DNA from: Cronobacter muytjensii ATCC 51329
GTDB lineage: Bacteria > Pseudomonadota > Gammaproteobacteria > Enterobacterales > Enterobacteriaceae
NCBI RefSeq assembly: GCF_001277195.1
Contig: NZ_CP012268.1
Location: 2,976,001-3,040,000, forward strand
Length of the DNA: 64,000 bases
Reading direction: 5' to 3'
A program made the position numbers and the translations under genes. A model generated the notes under the pieces. The model searched no databases and was not told the origin of the DNA. It worked only from the letters and a program-made list of their open reading frames with translations. Below, piece after piece: positions 8,192-16,473 of the stretch. Position 1 is the first letter of the stretch. Every line of letters begins with the position of its first letter.

Positions 8192-8710
8192 CTACGGATA
8201 AACCCACTGGGTGAGATGTACCGGCGACGCGCCGTTCAGCGTCACGGTAGAGCTCAGGCGCCCCGCCGATTGCGGCTGCGTCACCATCCAGACCGCGTGC
8301 GCGCCATCCGGCGTCGGCGGGAAGGTGAGCGTCAGGGTGTGCTGGCCGGTATGCGCGACGACCGGTTGCGGCTGGAGCGTTTGCAGCACGAAGCGATCGG
8401 GGAGAGCGCCGCCGAAGGTCAGCGTCACCGGCTGGTTTTTCGGCCCCTGAATGCGCAGCGCAAACGGCTCGTCACTCTCGGCGCGCAGAAAACGCTGGTA
8501 TTCGATGGTCAGGCTTTTTTCGCGGTTGGTGATTGAGGTTTCGCTCAGCCAGCCGTCGGAAAACCCGCCGAGCAGCGCGATAACGACAATCGTAAACAGC
8601 AGCCAGTTTCCGCCCTGCTGTATGCGCCACTCGACGCGCTGGGCATGCATATGTTCGCGCACCGGCGTCTCCCGGCTGACGCGTTCGTCAGAAACAGATT
8701 TCGCCATCAC
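8192..8710 (-). CDS. Conserved single-span membrane protein of unknown function
   Basis: The 172-residue protein was not recognised. It has a charged N-terminal cytosolic part (residues 1-34), one transmembrane segment near residues 35-50 (NWLLFTIVVIALLGG), then an extracytoplasmic part of about 115 residues. That part is rich in Thr, Pro and beta-forming stretches. Short spacing to the DUF421 gene suggests the two work together at the inner membrane. The start follows an AGGGAGAT-like ribosome site. Function cannot be inferred further. Confidence 0.7.
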   Translation of the reverse strand: MMAKSVSDERVSRETPVREHMHAQRVEWRIQQGGNWLLFTIVVIALLGGFSDGWLSETSITNREKSLTIEYQRFLRAESDEPFALRIQGPKNQPVTLTFGGALPDRFVLQTLQPQPVVAHTGQHTLTLTFPPTPDGAHAVWMVTQPQSAGRLSSTVTLNGASPVHLTQWVYP

Positions 8711-8819
8711 ACATCTCCCTGGATTCAGGATAAGCGTAGCCGAAGCCTTAACGGATTGCCTGAAAGCGCGTTAAGCTATACCCCTTGTGATTCTGGACGC
8801 GATAAAACGGAGTGATGCT

Positions 8820-9629
8820 GTGGAGAAGAAAACAGGCTTTATCGGTTGCGGCAATATGGGCAAGGCGATTCTTGGCGGGCTGCTGGCGAGCGGCCAGGCG
8901 CGGGCGGAGAACGTCTGGGTGTATACGCCCTCTGAAGAGAGCCAGGCGGCGCTGAAGCAGGAATATGGCGTTAATACCGCCTCCAGCGCGCAGGAGGTCG
9001 CTCAGGCGGCGGATATCGTCATCGGCGCGGTGAAGCCCAACATCATGCTGAAAGTGATGAGCGATATCGCCTCCAGTCTGAACAAAGATTCGCTGGTGGT
9101 CTCTATCGCCGCCGGTATCACGCTTGACCAGCTCGCAACCGTGCTGGGACACGATCGCAAAATTATCCGCACCATGCCGAACACGCCGTCGCTGGTGGGC
9201 GCCGGTATGACCTCCATCACCCCGAACGCGCTCGCCAGCGACGAAGATATCCAGAATGTGCTCGCGATGTTCCGAAGCTTCGGCGAGGCGGAAGTGGTGG
9301 CGGAGTACCTGATCCATCCGGTGGTGGGCGTGAGTGGTTCCGCGCCGGCGTATGTCTTTATGTTTATCGAGGCAATGGCCGACGCGGCCGTGCTTGGCGG
9401 TATGCCGCGCGCGCAGGCTTATAAATTCGCCGCGCAGGCGGTGATGGGCTCGGCGAAAATGGTGCTGGAGACCGGCAAACATCCGGGCGAGCTGAAAGAT
9501 ATGGTCTGCTCGCCAGGCGGCACGACCATCGAGGCGGTGCGGGTACTGGAAGAGCGCGGCATGCGCGCCGCCGTGATTGAAGCGATGGCCCAGTGCATGG
9601 CCAAATCGGAAAAGCTCAGCAAGGGCTAA
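8820..9629 (+). CDS. proC: Pyrroline-5-carboxylate reductase
   Basis: ProC carries out the last step of proline synthesis, reducing pyrroline-5-carboxylate with NADPH in the cytoplasm. The start is GTG 8820, giving MEKKTGFIGCGNMGKAILGG and 269 residues as in E. coli. The Rossmann motif GFIGCGNMG is at the N-terminus. The P5CR signature region has DMVCSPGGTTIEAVRVLEE near residue 220. It is divergent from the membrane gene at 8192-8710 and ends at a strong terminator. Confidence 0.97.
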   Translation: MEKKTGFIGCGNMGKAILGGLLASGQARAENVWVYTPSEESQAALKQEYGVNTASSAQEVAQAADIVIGAVKPNIMLKVMSDIASSLNKDSLVVSIAAGITLDQLATVLGHDRKIIRTMPNTPSLVGAGMTSITPNALASDEDIQNVLAMFRSFGEAEVVAEYLIHPVVGVSGSAPAYVFMFIEAMADAAVLGGMPRAQAYKFAAQAVMGSAKMVLETGKHPGELKDMVCSPGGTTIEAVRVLEERGMRAAVIEAMAQCMAKSEKLSKG

Positions 9630-9631
9630 AA

Positions 9632-9664
9632 AACAAAGGGCTACCCGCGGTAGCCCTTTTTGTT
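9632..9664. terminator. Bidirectional terminator between proC and araE
   Basis: AAAGGGCTACC and GGTAGCCCTTT form a perfect stem with a short CGC loop. There is a T run on the right and an A run on the left, serving the converging proC and araE genes. Confidence 0.9.
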
Positions 9665-9667
9665 GGC

Positions 9668-11086
9668 TCACTGCCCGATATCGCGCAGTTTCTTGCCAGA
9701 CATCAGGTTTTTCTCGATATGTTCGAGCGTGACGTTTTTGGTTTCCGGAATAAGCCAGAACGTGACGCCGACAAAGGCGATGTTCAGCGCCGTATAAAGC
9801 CAGAACGTGCCCGCTGCGCCGATATGATCGATAAGCGTCAGGAAGGTGGCGCCGATAATCATGTTCGATACCCAGTTGGTCGTGGTCGAACAGGTGACGC
9901 CAAAATCACGGCACTTCAGCGGCTGAATTTCCGAGCATAAAATCCACACCACGGGCGCGGCGCTCATGGCGTAGCCCGCGATACACATCATGGTCATGCC
10001 GACGGACAGCCACGAAATACCGGTGGAGATCTGCCCCCGGTCGACCTGCATCAGGCAGTAGCCGAGCACCAGCGTGCCGAGCGCCATCACGCTGAAGCCG
10101 ATTTTCAGCGCCGGTTTGCGCCCTGCTTTATCCACGGTAAATACCGCGATAAACGTGGCGAGCATAAAGGTAAGCCCCACCACGACGGTTGCGATCATCT
10201 GCTGTTCGGTGCTGGCGAACCCCGCCATCTGAAAGATCTTCGGCGAGTAATACATGATGATGTTCATACCGGTAAATTGCTGCATCGCCTGCAACAACAT
10301 TCCAAGAAACACGGCGCGGCGCACGTTGCGGTTGGCGGTGAACAGCGCCCAGCCGCCCTGCTTCACCTTCAGGCTTTCGCGAATTTCGTTAAGCTCCTCG
10401 CGCGCTTTTTCCGAGGTGTCGCGTAGCATCCGCAGCACATTTTCCGCCTCGATATGCATCCCTTTGGCTGCCAGCCAGCGGGGACTGTTCGGCAAAAACA
10501 CCACCATTACCAGCAGGATCACGGCGGGCAGCGCCAGCACACCCAGCATGGCGCGCCAGTTGCCGCTGTAACTGAGCGCGGTATCAGACAGAAACGCCAG
10601 CAGAATGCCGAGCGTCACCATTAGCTGATACAGGCTTATCATCTTGCCGCGCACTTTCTCGGACGCCATCTCCGAGAGGTATAGCGGCGCGGTGTAGGAG
10701 GCGATCCCGACCGCGATACCGAGGATCACACGGGCGGCGAGCAGCACTTCCAGCGAATGCGCAAACGCGGATCCGAGCGATCCGAGAATAAACAGCACGG
10801 CGCCCGCCAGCAGGCTGTATTTACGCCCGAGCCGCGAGGAGAGCCAGCCGTTAAACAGCGCGCCCAGCGCTGCCCCGAGCATCATGCTGCTCACTACCCA
10901 TTCCTGGGCGCGGCTGCTTAAGCTGAAATGATCGGTGATAAAGGGCAGCGCCCCGGCGATAACGCCGATATCCAGGCCAAACAGCAGGCCCGCGACAGCG
11001 GCAGAAACAGAAACAAACAGGTTCATGCGGCGCGCTTTACGTTCCTGAGCGCTGGCAGCAGGCGTGACTTCACTTACCGAGGACAT
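9668..11086 (-). CDS. araE: Arabinose:proton symporter
   Basis: This is a 12-span major facilitator of the sugar porter family that imports L-arabinose with a proton. The 472-residue protein matches E. coli AraE nearly throughout. It has GLLFGLDIGVIAGALPFIT in helix 1, the RLGRKYS loop after helix 2, VPESPRWL-type FLPNSPRWLAAKG after helix 6, and PETKNVTLEHIE at the end. E. coli GalP is a close paralogue, but EIQPLKCRDFGVTCSTTTNW and the upstream AraC half-site favour AraE. In E. coli the gene lies elsewhere, so this location is a rearrangement or insertion. Confidence 0.92.
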   Translation of the reverse strand: MSSVSEVTPAASAQERKARRMNLFVSVSAAVAGLLFGLDIGVIAGALPFITDHFSLSSRAQEWVVSSMMLGAALGALFNGWLSSRLGRKYSLLAGAVLFILGSLGSAFAHSLEVLLAARVILGIAVGIASYTAPLYLSEMASEKVRGKMISLYQLMVTLGILLAFLSDTALSYSGNWRAMLGVLALPAVILLVMVVFLPNSPRWLAAKGMHIEAENVLRMLRDTSEKAREELNEIRESLKVKQGGWALFTANRNVRRAVFLGMLLQAMQQFTGMNIIMYYSPKIFQMAGFASTEQQMIATVVVGLTFMLATFIAVFTVDKAGRKPALKIGFSVMALGTLVLGYCLMQVDRGQISTGISWLSVGMTMMCIAGYAMSAAPVVWILCSEIQPLKCRDFGVTCSTTTNWVSNMIIGATFLTLIDHIGAAGTFWLYTALNIAFVGVTFWLIPETKNVTLEHIEKNLMSGKKLRDIGQ

Positions 11087-11791
11087 CTTTTTTCTCCCGT
11101 TAAAGGCAATCGGCCATCTTCATAACGGTAGTGGCAACGCCGCTGAGCGGTCAGGCGGGAAACGGCGAAGATATGGATAAAATTGCTGTGAAGTAATGTT
11201 TTGTGATGCAGGTTATAAAACCGAAAAATCGCTTCACCTCGCGCTATATCCCCGCATGGTGGGAATTAATGTGATAAAGCGCCATATTTTTAAAACAACA
11301 CAACGTTAATCCGCCGTTTCTCTCATGGACAATCAGAGAGTTTCCTGTTTCCGTCAGAGAGGCTGGCGGCTTTTTAACCCGCCGGAAAACGGCGCGCCAT
11401 CGGCAGGCGAGCACAGAACGTACAGCCGCCAGCCGCCGCTATATAAAAGTAAGAGAGAAAAATCGCAGCCGGTTATTTCTGTCGTCGTATTTGTCAGCCA
11501 GACAATAATCTTATGACGCACATAAAAATAGCTGCGCTGATAAAGGAGAGGCGGGCGTAATTAACGAAAGCGTGATACGGTAAAATTATTATTACAAAAG
11601 CGCCATACCTGCAGGATAAAGCGCGCGACAAAGGGAGAAAGGGTCTGAAAATAATGGCAGTATCGCAGGGTATTTCCTGATGCACATAACGGGAATAACG
11701 CCTCCTGAAAATAGCGCTGGCGAATAACGCTGTGTCGCAAGCGTAGCGCAATCATGTGACAGAAAAATAACGCGGCTCCCCCTTCACCTGT
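11087..11791. other. Long intergenic region between araE and iraP
   Basis: About 700 bases, AT-richer than the flanks, hold the araE promoter region next to 11086. No convincing coding frame was found; the short frames present lack ribosome sites. An AraC half-site lies at 11172-11187. Imperfect CRP-like sequences occur near 11201 and 11270, each with only one good half. Confidence 0.5.
11172..11187 (-). promoter_or_regulatory. Probable AraC half-site of araE
   Basis: On the minus strand the bases read AGCAATTTTATCCATA. The E. coli araI1 half-site is TAGCATTTTTATCCATA, so the AGC, the AT-rich spacer and TCCATA are all kept. It lies about 90 bases upstream of the araE start. A second half-site was not confidently found. 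Confidence 0.65.
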
Positions 11792-12052
11792 TTATGATCT
11801 GGGGTGCCGCAGCAGCTTTTTTACGTATTGCTGGAGCAGTTCGGTATCGCGCTGCGGAATGTGGCTGTCCGGCTGTACGCCTTCGAGCGCCCCTTCCACG
11901 CTCGCAATCAGCGTCTGTTGCGTTTCGTTATCCAGATGACGCAGCAAGGCGGTGACGACAATCTCCAGAGCCTCGACCTGCGCCACCAGCTCTTTAGACT
12001 CTTCTTCCTTTTCTGCAAGCTTGACCAGCAACTCAGCTATAAGGTTTTTCAT
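11792..12052 (-). CDS. iraP: Anti-adaptor IraP (stabilises RpoS)
   Basis: IraP binds the adaptor RssB and so prevents delivery of the stationary-phase sigma factor RpoS to ClpXP. The start at ATG 12052 gives MKNLIAELLVKLAEKEEES and 86 residues, exactly the family length. The body is one amphipathic helix or coiled coil (KELVAQVEALEIVVTALL), and the end is DTELLQQYVKKLLRHP. An upstream in-frame ATG (12160) would add 36 unrelated residues. In E. coli iraP neighbours ddlA and phoA; here araE and an exporter flank it. Confidence 0.93.
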   Translation of the reverse strand: MKNLIAELLVKLAEKEEESKELVAQVEALEIVVTALLRHLDNETQQTLIASVEGALEGVQPDSHIPQRDTELLQQYVKKLLRHPRS

Positions 12053-12285
12053 CACTGTCTTCCCGTGAAATTGTTGCTGAGAAGTTATCATTAGCCGTCG
12101 GGATTGCCTAGTGATCGCAGCGGCTTTTTTTAATGGCGCATCGGTTTTGTGCGGCGCCACAAAAAATTCCCGTGAGCGAAACGTTTTACTGACTGGAATA
12201 AATCAATGCCGCTAAGAAAACGATTATCCGCCCTCGCTTAACAGCGGCCTGACGTAAGAAATTAATTCCCCCGCGCGGCGGCAGT

Positions 12286-13488
12286 TTAATTATTTACAGC
12301 TTTTGCGTTACGTCTTAAGGCTGCGGCAAATTGCCACACGTTCAGCAGCAGCACTATCGCCGTGGCGATAAAAACCCAACGGTAACCGGCGGCAGCGGAG
12401 ATCCCGGCCCCCATCAGCGGCCCCAGCACGTTGCCGAGATACATAAACGACTGGTTGTACCCAAATATACGTCCGGTCACGTTATCGGAGGAGTATTTCA
12501 CCAGCAGCGTCTGCACCGCCGGGAACATCGCGCCGTCGGCAAAGCCGAGCAGAAAACGCAGCACCGCGAGCTGTAGCGGCGAGGTGACGAACGACATGGC
12601 GAAAAAGAGCACGACCGCGACCACCAGCGTCGCCATCAGCACCCGCGCAGTGCCGATGCGGTCGCCAAGCCGCCCGAGGCGAGGTGCGCTCAGGAGCGCC
12701 GACACACCAGGCACCGCCGCGATCATCCCGCTTAAAAAGGCGATATTGCTGCTGTCCGGCGTCAGCTCTTTGATAAACAGCGCCAGAATGGGGCTGACGG
12801 AGCCGTTAGAGAGCTGAATGACCATCGTGGTGATAAACAGGCTCACCACCAGCCACGGCGCGGGAAGCGAGGCGAACACGGCTTTGCCGCTAAGCTGTTC
12901 GCTTCTGGAAAGCGCTGTACGGGCACCCTCTTTAATCAGAAATAACGTTACCGCGAAGCTTATCATCAGCAGCAGCGCGGTTATCAAAAAGACCGGGCGC
13001 AGCCCGACGCTGTCAGCGAGGAAACCGCCCATCAGCGGGCCTAAAATCACGCCGCTTATTTGCGCGGTGGAAAGCGTACTGAGCGCCCAGCCGCTGCGGT
13101 CGCGCGGCACCTGCGAGGCCACCAGCGCCATCGCGTTAGGGATATACCCGGAGGTGAGCCCCATCAGCGCGCGCAGCGCGAAGAGCTGCCAGACGCTGGT
13201 CGCGAACGCCTGCAACAGGATAGCCACTGCCATGCCAAGCGAGGCGCGCAGCAGCATCAGCTTGCGGCCTTTGCGGTCGGCGAGGCTTCCCCAGAGCGGC
13301 GAGACAAACGCGGAGACGAGAAAGGTGACGCTGAACGTCAACCCTGACCAGAGCGACAGCGCCTCGTGCGACTGCACGCCGAGCTCGGCGACATACAGCG
13401 GCAAAAACGGAAGGATTTGACTGATAGCAAGGCCGGTAAAAAAACAGCCAAACCAGACGGAGATAAGATTAACCTTCCAGGATTCCAT
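12286..13488 (-). CDS. Major facilitator multidrug exporter, MdtG-like
   Basis: This is a 400-residue, 12-span inner-membrane exporter of the drug:proton antiporter-1 type. Motif A is GSLADRKGRKLML after helix 2, motif B is LRALMGLTSGYIPNA in helix 4, and motif C lies in VILGPLMGGFLAD of helix 5. Sequence agreement with E. coli MdtG is clear over the whole length (SGMIAAVPGVSALLSAPRLGRLGDRIG, LRFLLGFADGAMFPAVQTLLV), although it is diverged. The substrate is unknown. A perfect CRP site about 120 bases upstream suggests catabolite control, which is unusual for a drug exporter. Confidence 0.8.
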   Translation of the reverse strand: MESWKVNLISVWFGCFFTGLAISQILPFLPLYVAELGVQSHEALSLWSGLTFSVTFLVSAFVSPLWGSLADRKGRKLMLLRASLGMAVAILLQAFATSVWQLFALRALMGLTSGYIPNAMALVASQVPRDRSGWALSTLSTAQISGVILGPLMGGFLADSVGLRPVFLITALLLMISFAVTLFLIKEGARTALSRSEQLSGKAVFASLPAPWLVVSLFITTMVIQLSNGSVSPILALFIKELTPDSSNIAFLSGMIAAVPGVSALLSAPRLGRLGDRIGTARVLMATLVVAVVLFFAMSFVTSPLQLAVLRFLLGFADGAMFPAVQTLLVKYSSDNVTGRIFGYNQSFMYLGNVLGPLMGAGISAAAGYRWVFIATAIVLLLNVWQFAAALRRNAKAVNN

Positions 13489-13610
13489 ACGCGCGCTATC
13501 TGCTTTCTGTAAGTCGATGAAGTATAAGAGTATCAGGATGCGCCAAAAGACATATGCCCATCAGTGCGGCCTGAGATATTTTGGATGCTTATTATTAATA
13601 TAAAATCGTT

Positions 13611-13626
13611 TGTGACATTTATCACA
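13611..13626. promoter_or_regulatory. CRP binding site upstream of the MdtG-like gene
   Basis: TGTGA, six bases, TCACA is a perfect match to the CRP core dyad. It lies between the end of the extensin-like gene and the start of the MdtG-like exporter (about 123 bases upstream). AT-rich sequence suited to a promoter follows on the minus strand. Confidence 0.75.
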
Positions 13627-13656
13627 CCAGAGCGCCGCCTGCGCCGACGATTATCC

Positions 13657-14358
13657 TTAGCGGCAAATGCCAAAACCGCGCATGCCTAAGTGAAAATGGT
13701 TGGCGTGCGCCGCGTTATAGTCCGGCCCCAGCGCGTTGCCGAAGTAGAGACAGCTCTGGCCGAACAGCGCGCGCAGCGTCTCGCCGCGCGGGCCGCTCTC
13801 CTTCCAGCCTTTCAGCACGCTTATCTGCTGGCCGTTGGCAAAACGAAAGGCGCTGATATCCAGCGCGTCCGCCGTCGCGTGTTCGCTTAAACGCGCATTA
13901 GCACGATGATAGATATTGCGACAGGCGTAACTGCCGTAGTGGTCGATGCGCACCAGCGGGCTGCCCATCACAGAGGCGCTGATGGGTTTCGCCTGCTGCT
14001 GCACATACATGGCGCTGCTGAGCGCCAGCGGGCAGCTTGCGAGAAACGAACTGCTGAGTTTCACCTCGCCGAAGCTTTGCACCCGCACCGGCGAATTCAG
14101 CGGGCAGTTGCCCCGGGTCGATGCCTGGACGCGGTACTGGATCATGTCCCGCTTACGGGCTTCGTCGAGTAGCGCCAGACACGCCTGCGGATTTTTCGCC
14201 ATCTGGCGCAGTTTGTAGCGCGTCACCATCGTCGGCGGATCGAGCGGCGAGAGTGGCGCGAAGGGGTTGTACCAGGCGGGCAGAGAATCATACAGCCAGA
14301 CGCCTGCCAGCGCCGTTAACGCCAGGGTCGTTACCATCGCTATCCCTTTTTTCGCCAT
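13657..14358 (-). CDS. Extensin-like C-terminal domain protein (predicted murein or cell-wall peptidase)
   Basis: The 233-residue protein has an N-terminal membrane anchor or uncleaved signal (residues 6-22, AMVTTLALTALAGVWLY). An extensin-like C-terminal domain related to D-Ala-D-Ala metallopeptidases follows. Candidate zinc ligands are His and Asp in SEHATADALDISAF (near residue 160) and His in the terminal NHFHLGMRG. Six cysteines in the periplasmic part could form disulfides. It lies beside ddlA, divergently, which fits an envelope role. Activity is inferred from the fold only. Confidence 0.75.
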   Translation of the reverse strand: MAKKGIAMVTTLALTALAGVWLYDSLPAWYNPFAPLSPLDPPTMVTRYKLRQMAKNPQACLALLDEARKRDMIQYRVQASTRGNCPLNSPVRVQSFGEVKLSSSFLASCPLALSSAMYVQQQAKPISASVMGSPLVRIDHYGSYACRNIYHRANARLSEHATADALDISAFRFANGQQISVLKGWKESGPRGETLRALFGQSCLYFGNALGPDYNAAHANHFHLGMRGFGICR

Positions 14359-14489
14359 GCCACCGCCAGAAAACCAGACACAAAATCAAAGTATAACCGC
14401 TTCGCGCTGCGTGGCGACGAACCACATGAATCCACCTGCCGGGCGTGCTATGTTGTGGACTTTCGTCTGCTTTGAGGATGGTTGTAAAA

Positions 14490-15590
14490 ATGGCAAAACT
14501 GCGCGTGGGCATTGTGTTTGGCGGAAAATCGGCGGAGCACGAAGTGTCGCTTCAGTCGGCGAAAAATATCGTCGATGCGATTGATAAAGAAAAATTCGAC
14601 GTGGTGCTGCTTGGCATTGATAAACAAGGCCAGTGGCATGTTAACGACGCGTCGCACTATCTGCTGAATGCCGATAACCCGGCGCGCATCGCCCTGCACC
14701 GCTCGGAGAAAAACGTCGCGCTGATCCCGGGCCAGCAAGCGCAGCAGCTGATTGATTCTGACAACCGCCAGGCGCTGCCGCAACTGGATGTGATTTTCCC
14801 CATCGTTCACGGCACGCTCGGCGAAGATGGTTCCCTGCAAGGGATGCTGCGCATGGCAAATATTCCGTTTGTCGGCGCAGGCGTGCTGGGTTCGGCGGTC
14901 AGCATGGATAAAGACGTCGCCAAGCGACTGCTGCGCGACGCCGGTCTCGCCGTCGCGCCGTTTATTACCCTTACCCGCGCAAACCGCCAGCGCATCACCT
15001 TCGCCGAGGTTAAAGCGCAGCTGGGCCTGCCGCTGTTCGTCAAACCGGCGAACCAGGGCTCATCGGTCGGCGTCAGTAAAGTCAACGACGAGGCGCAGTT
15101 CCACGCCGCCGTGGCGCTGGCCTTTGAATTCGATCATAAAGTGGTGGTGGAAACCGGCATTCAGGGCCGTGAGATCGAGTGCGCGGTGCTGGGCAACGAG
15201 GATCCTCAGGCGAGCACCTGCGGCGAGATCGTGGTCAACAGCGAGTTTTACTCTTACGACACCAAATACATCGACGATCAGGCCGCCCGCGTGGTGGTGC
15301 CTGCCGATATCGCGCCTGAGATCAACGAGAAGATCCGAGCCATCGCCGTGCGCGCGTTTCAGGCGCTGGAGTGCGCTGGCCTCGCGCGCGTGGACGTTTT
15401 CCTGACGCCGGAAAACGAGGTGATTATTAATGAGATCAACACGCTGCCGGGCTTTACCAATATCAGTATGTATCCGAAACTGTGGCAGGCGAGCGGCATC
15501 GGTTACCAGGCACTGATCACCCGCCTGATTGAACTGGCGCTGGAGCGTCATCGCGCCGACGCGTCGCTGAAAAGCTCCATCACCGGTTAA
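14490..15590 (+). CDS. ddlA: D-alanine--D-alanine ligase A
   Basis: DdlA joins two D-alanines with ATP for the peptidoglycan precursor. The start at ATG 14490 gives MAKLRVGIVFGGKSAEHEVS and 366 residues. ATP-grasp features are the HGTLGEDGSLQG loop near residue 100, KPANQGSSVGVSKV near residue 185, and the metal-binding INEINTLPGFTNISMYPKL near residue 315. An in-frame ATG at 14445 would add 15 unmatched residues. The adjoining yaiZ and yaiY keep the E. coli order. Confidence 0.97.
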   Translation: MAKLRVGIVFGGKSAEHEVSLQSAKNIVDAIDKEKFDVVLLGIDKQGQWHVNDASHYLLNADNPARIALHRSEKNVALIPGQQAQQLIDSDNRQALPQLDVIFPIVHGTLGEDGSLQGMLRMANIPFVGAGVLGSAVSMDKDVAKRLLRDAGLAVAPFITLTRANRQRITFAEVKAQLGLPLFVKPANQGSSVGVSKVNDEAQFHAAVALAFEFDHKVVVETGIQGREIECAVLGNEDPQASTCGEIVVNSEFYSYDTKYIDDQAARVVVPADIAPEINEKIRAIAVRAFQALECAGLARVDVFLTPENEVIINEINTLPGFTNISMYPKLWQASGIGYQALITRLIELALERHRADASLKSSITG

Positions 15591-15594
15591 AGCG

Positions 15595-15810
15595 TTACTC
15601 TTCCGCCGCGCCCGGTTCTTCGGGGCGACGGCGGATAATAAAGCCCGCTATCCAGAAGCAGATAACCCAGGTCACCAGCCCCACCGCATAGGTTTGCCAG
15701 CCTTTCGCTTCAAACCCCAGCAGGCCAATCACGCCGTTCATAATAAAAATCAGGCCCAGCGCGACCGCGTAATAGTGCCAGTCACGGCGAATTTTGGCAG
15801 AGAGTTGCAT
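15595..15810 (-). CDS. yaiZ: DUF2754 family inner-membrane protein YaiZ
   Basis: This 71-residue protein with two transmembrane segments (about residues 13-30 and 40-58) has no known function. It matches E. coli YaiZ strongly, with KIRRDWHYYAVALGLIFIMN and GFEAKGWQTYAVGLVTWVIC. It is convergent with ddlA, leaving only four bases between stop codons. The C-terminus is acidic. Confidence 0.92.
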   Translation of the reverse strand: MQLSAKIRRDWHYYAVALGLIFIMNGVIGLLGFEAKGWQTYAVGLVTWVICFWIAGFIIRRRPEEPGAAEE

Positions 15811-16167
15811 GGTTACTCCGAAAGCGTCAAAAAAAGCATCTTCGCATATCCTCTGACGCCTGTCTGTGGCCCGCGTCGCGCGGTGTGAAGCGCGTTACGG
15901 TTACGCTTAAAAAACGCCGAAAAGCGTCAGAAACCGGAATATCTGTGGGCCATCGTGCTGCGCGCGGAGAGCAGGAAAAGTCTGAATGTTAACCATTTAT
16001 TAATGCAGTTACAGAAATGTGAGAATCGACATAATTTTGACATTCAGGAGTAATCTGCCCGCCAAATTACCACGAATCCGATATTGACAAATAAAATCTC
16101 CTGCCAAACTTCCCCTGTAGCACCTGGCGTCACGCCAGTACGAAGGTCGAACACCCCGGAGGTCTGT
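15811..16167. other. Intergenic region between yaiZ and yaiY
   Basis: About 360 bases separate the divergent yaiZ and yaiY genes. They should contain both promoters. An AT-rich stretch near 15985-16110 contains TTGACA-like hexamers, but none was firmly paired. No additional gene was seen. Confidence 0.4.
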
Positions 16168-16473
16168 ATGGCTGAGATATCGTTACCCAAACCCATAATC
16201 GCCGGGAAACCTGGAAGATCGTCCGCGCTGGGCAACCTCGCTTACGCGCTGTTTGTGTTGTTCTCTTTCTGGGTTGGCGCGCAACTCCTGAATGTCGTGG
16301 TGCATGCGCCAGGCGTTCTGGATAATCTGATGCAGATGCAGGAAAACGGCCGTCCCCAAATCAAAATGGGACTCGCGGTCGGCACCGTGTTCGCGCTGGT
16401 GCCGTTTCTGGCAGGCTGCGTCTTTGCGATGGTCATGGCGTTTTTCTTCCGCCTGCGACGTCATCGCCTTTAA
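16168..16473 (+). CDS. yaiY: Inner-membrane protein YaiY
   Basis: The 101-residue protein has two transmembrane segments (about residues 25-45 and 71-93) and no known function. The start at ATG 16168 follows a GGAGGT ribosome site and gives MAEISLPKPIIAGK, in line with E. coli YaiY (102 residues). The core GNLAYALFVLFSFWVGAQLL is nearly identical to that protein. Upstream in-frame codons back to 16084 lack family support. The end overlaps the converging yaiW by four bases. Confidence 0.9.
   Translation: MAEISLPKPIIAGKPGRSSALGNLAYALFVLFSFWVGAQLLNVVVHAPGVLDNLMQMQENGRPQIKMGLAVGTVFALVPFLAGCVFAMVMAFFFRLRRHRL

Noticed and set aside
11201..11285. CRP-like sequences upstream of araE
   Set aside because: Each has a good TGTGA half but a poor second half, so they were not called as sites although araE is CRP-controlled in E. 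coli.
11494..11755. Two minus-strand frames of 64-85 codons between araE and iraP
   Set aside because: They overlap each other, lack ribosome sites and show no membrane or domain pattern.
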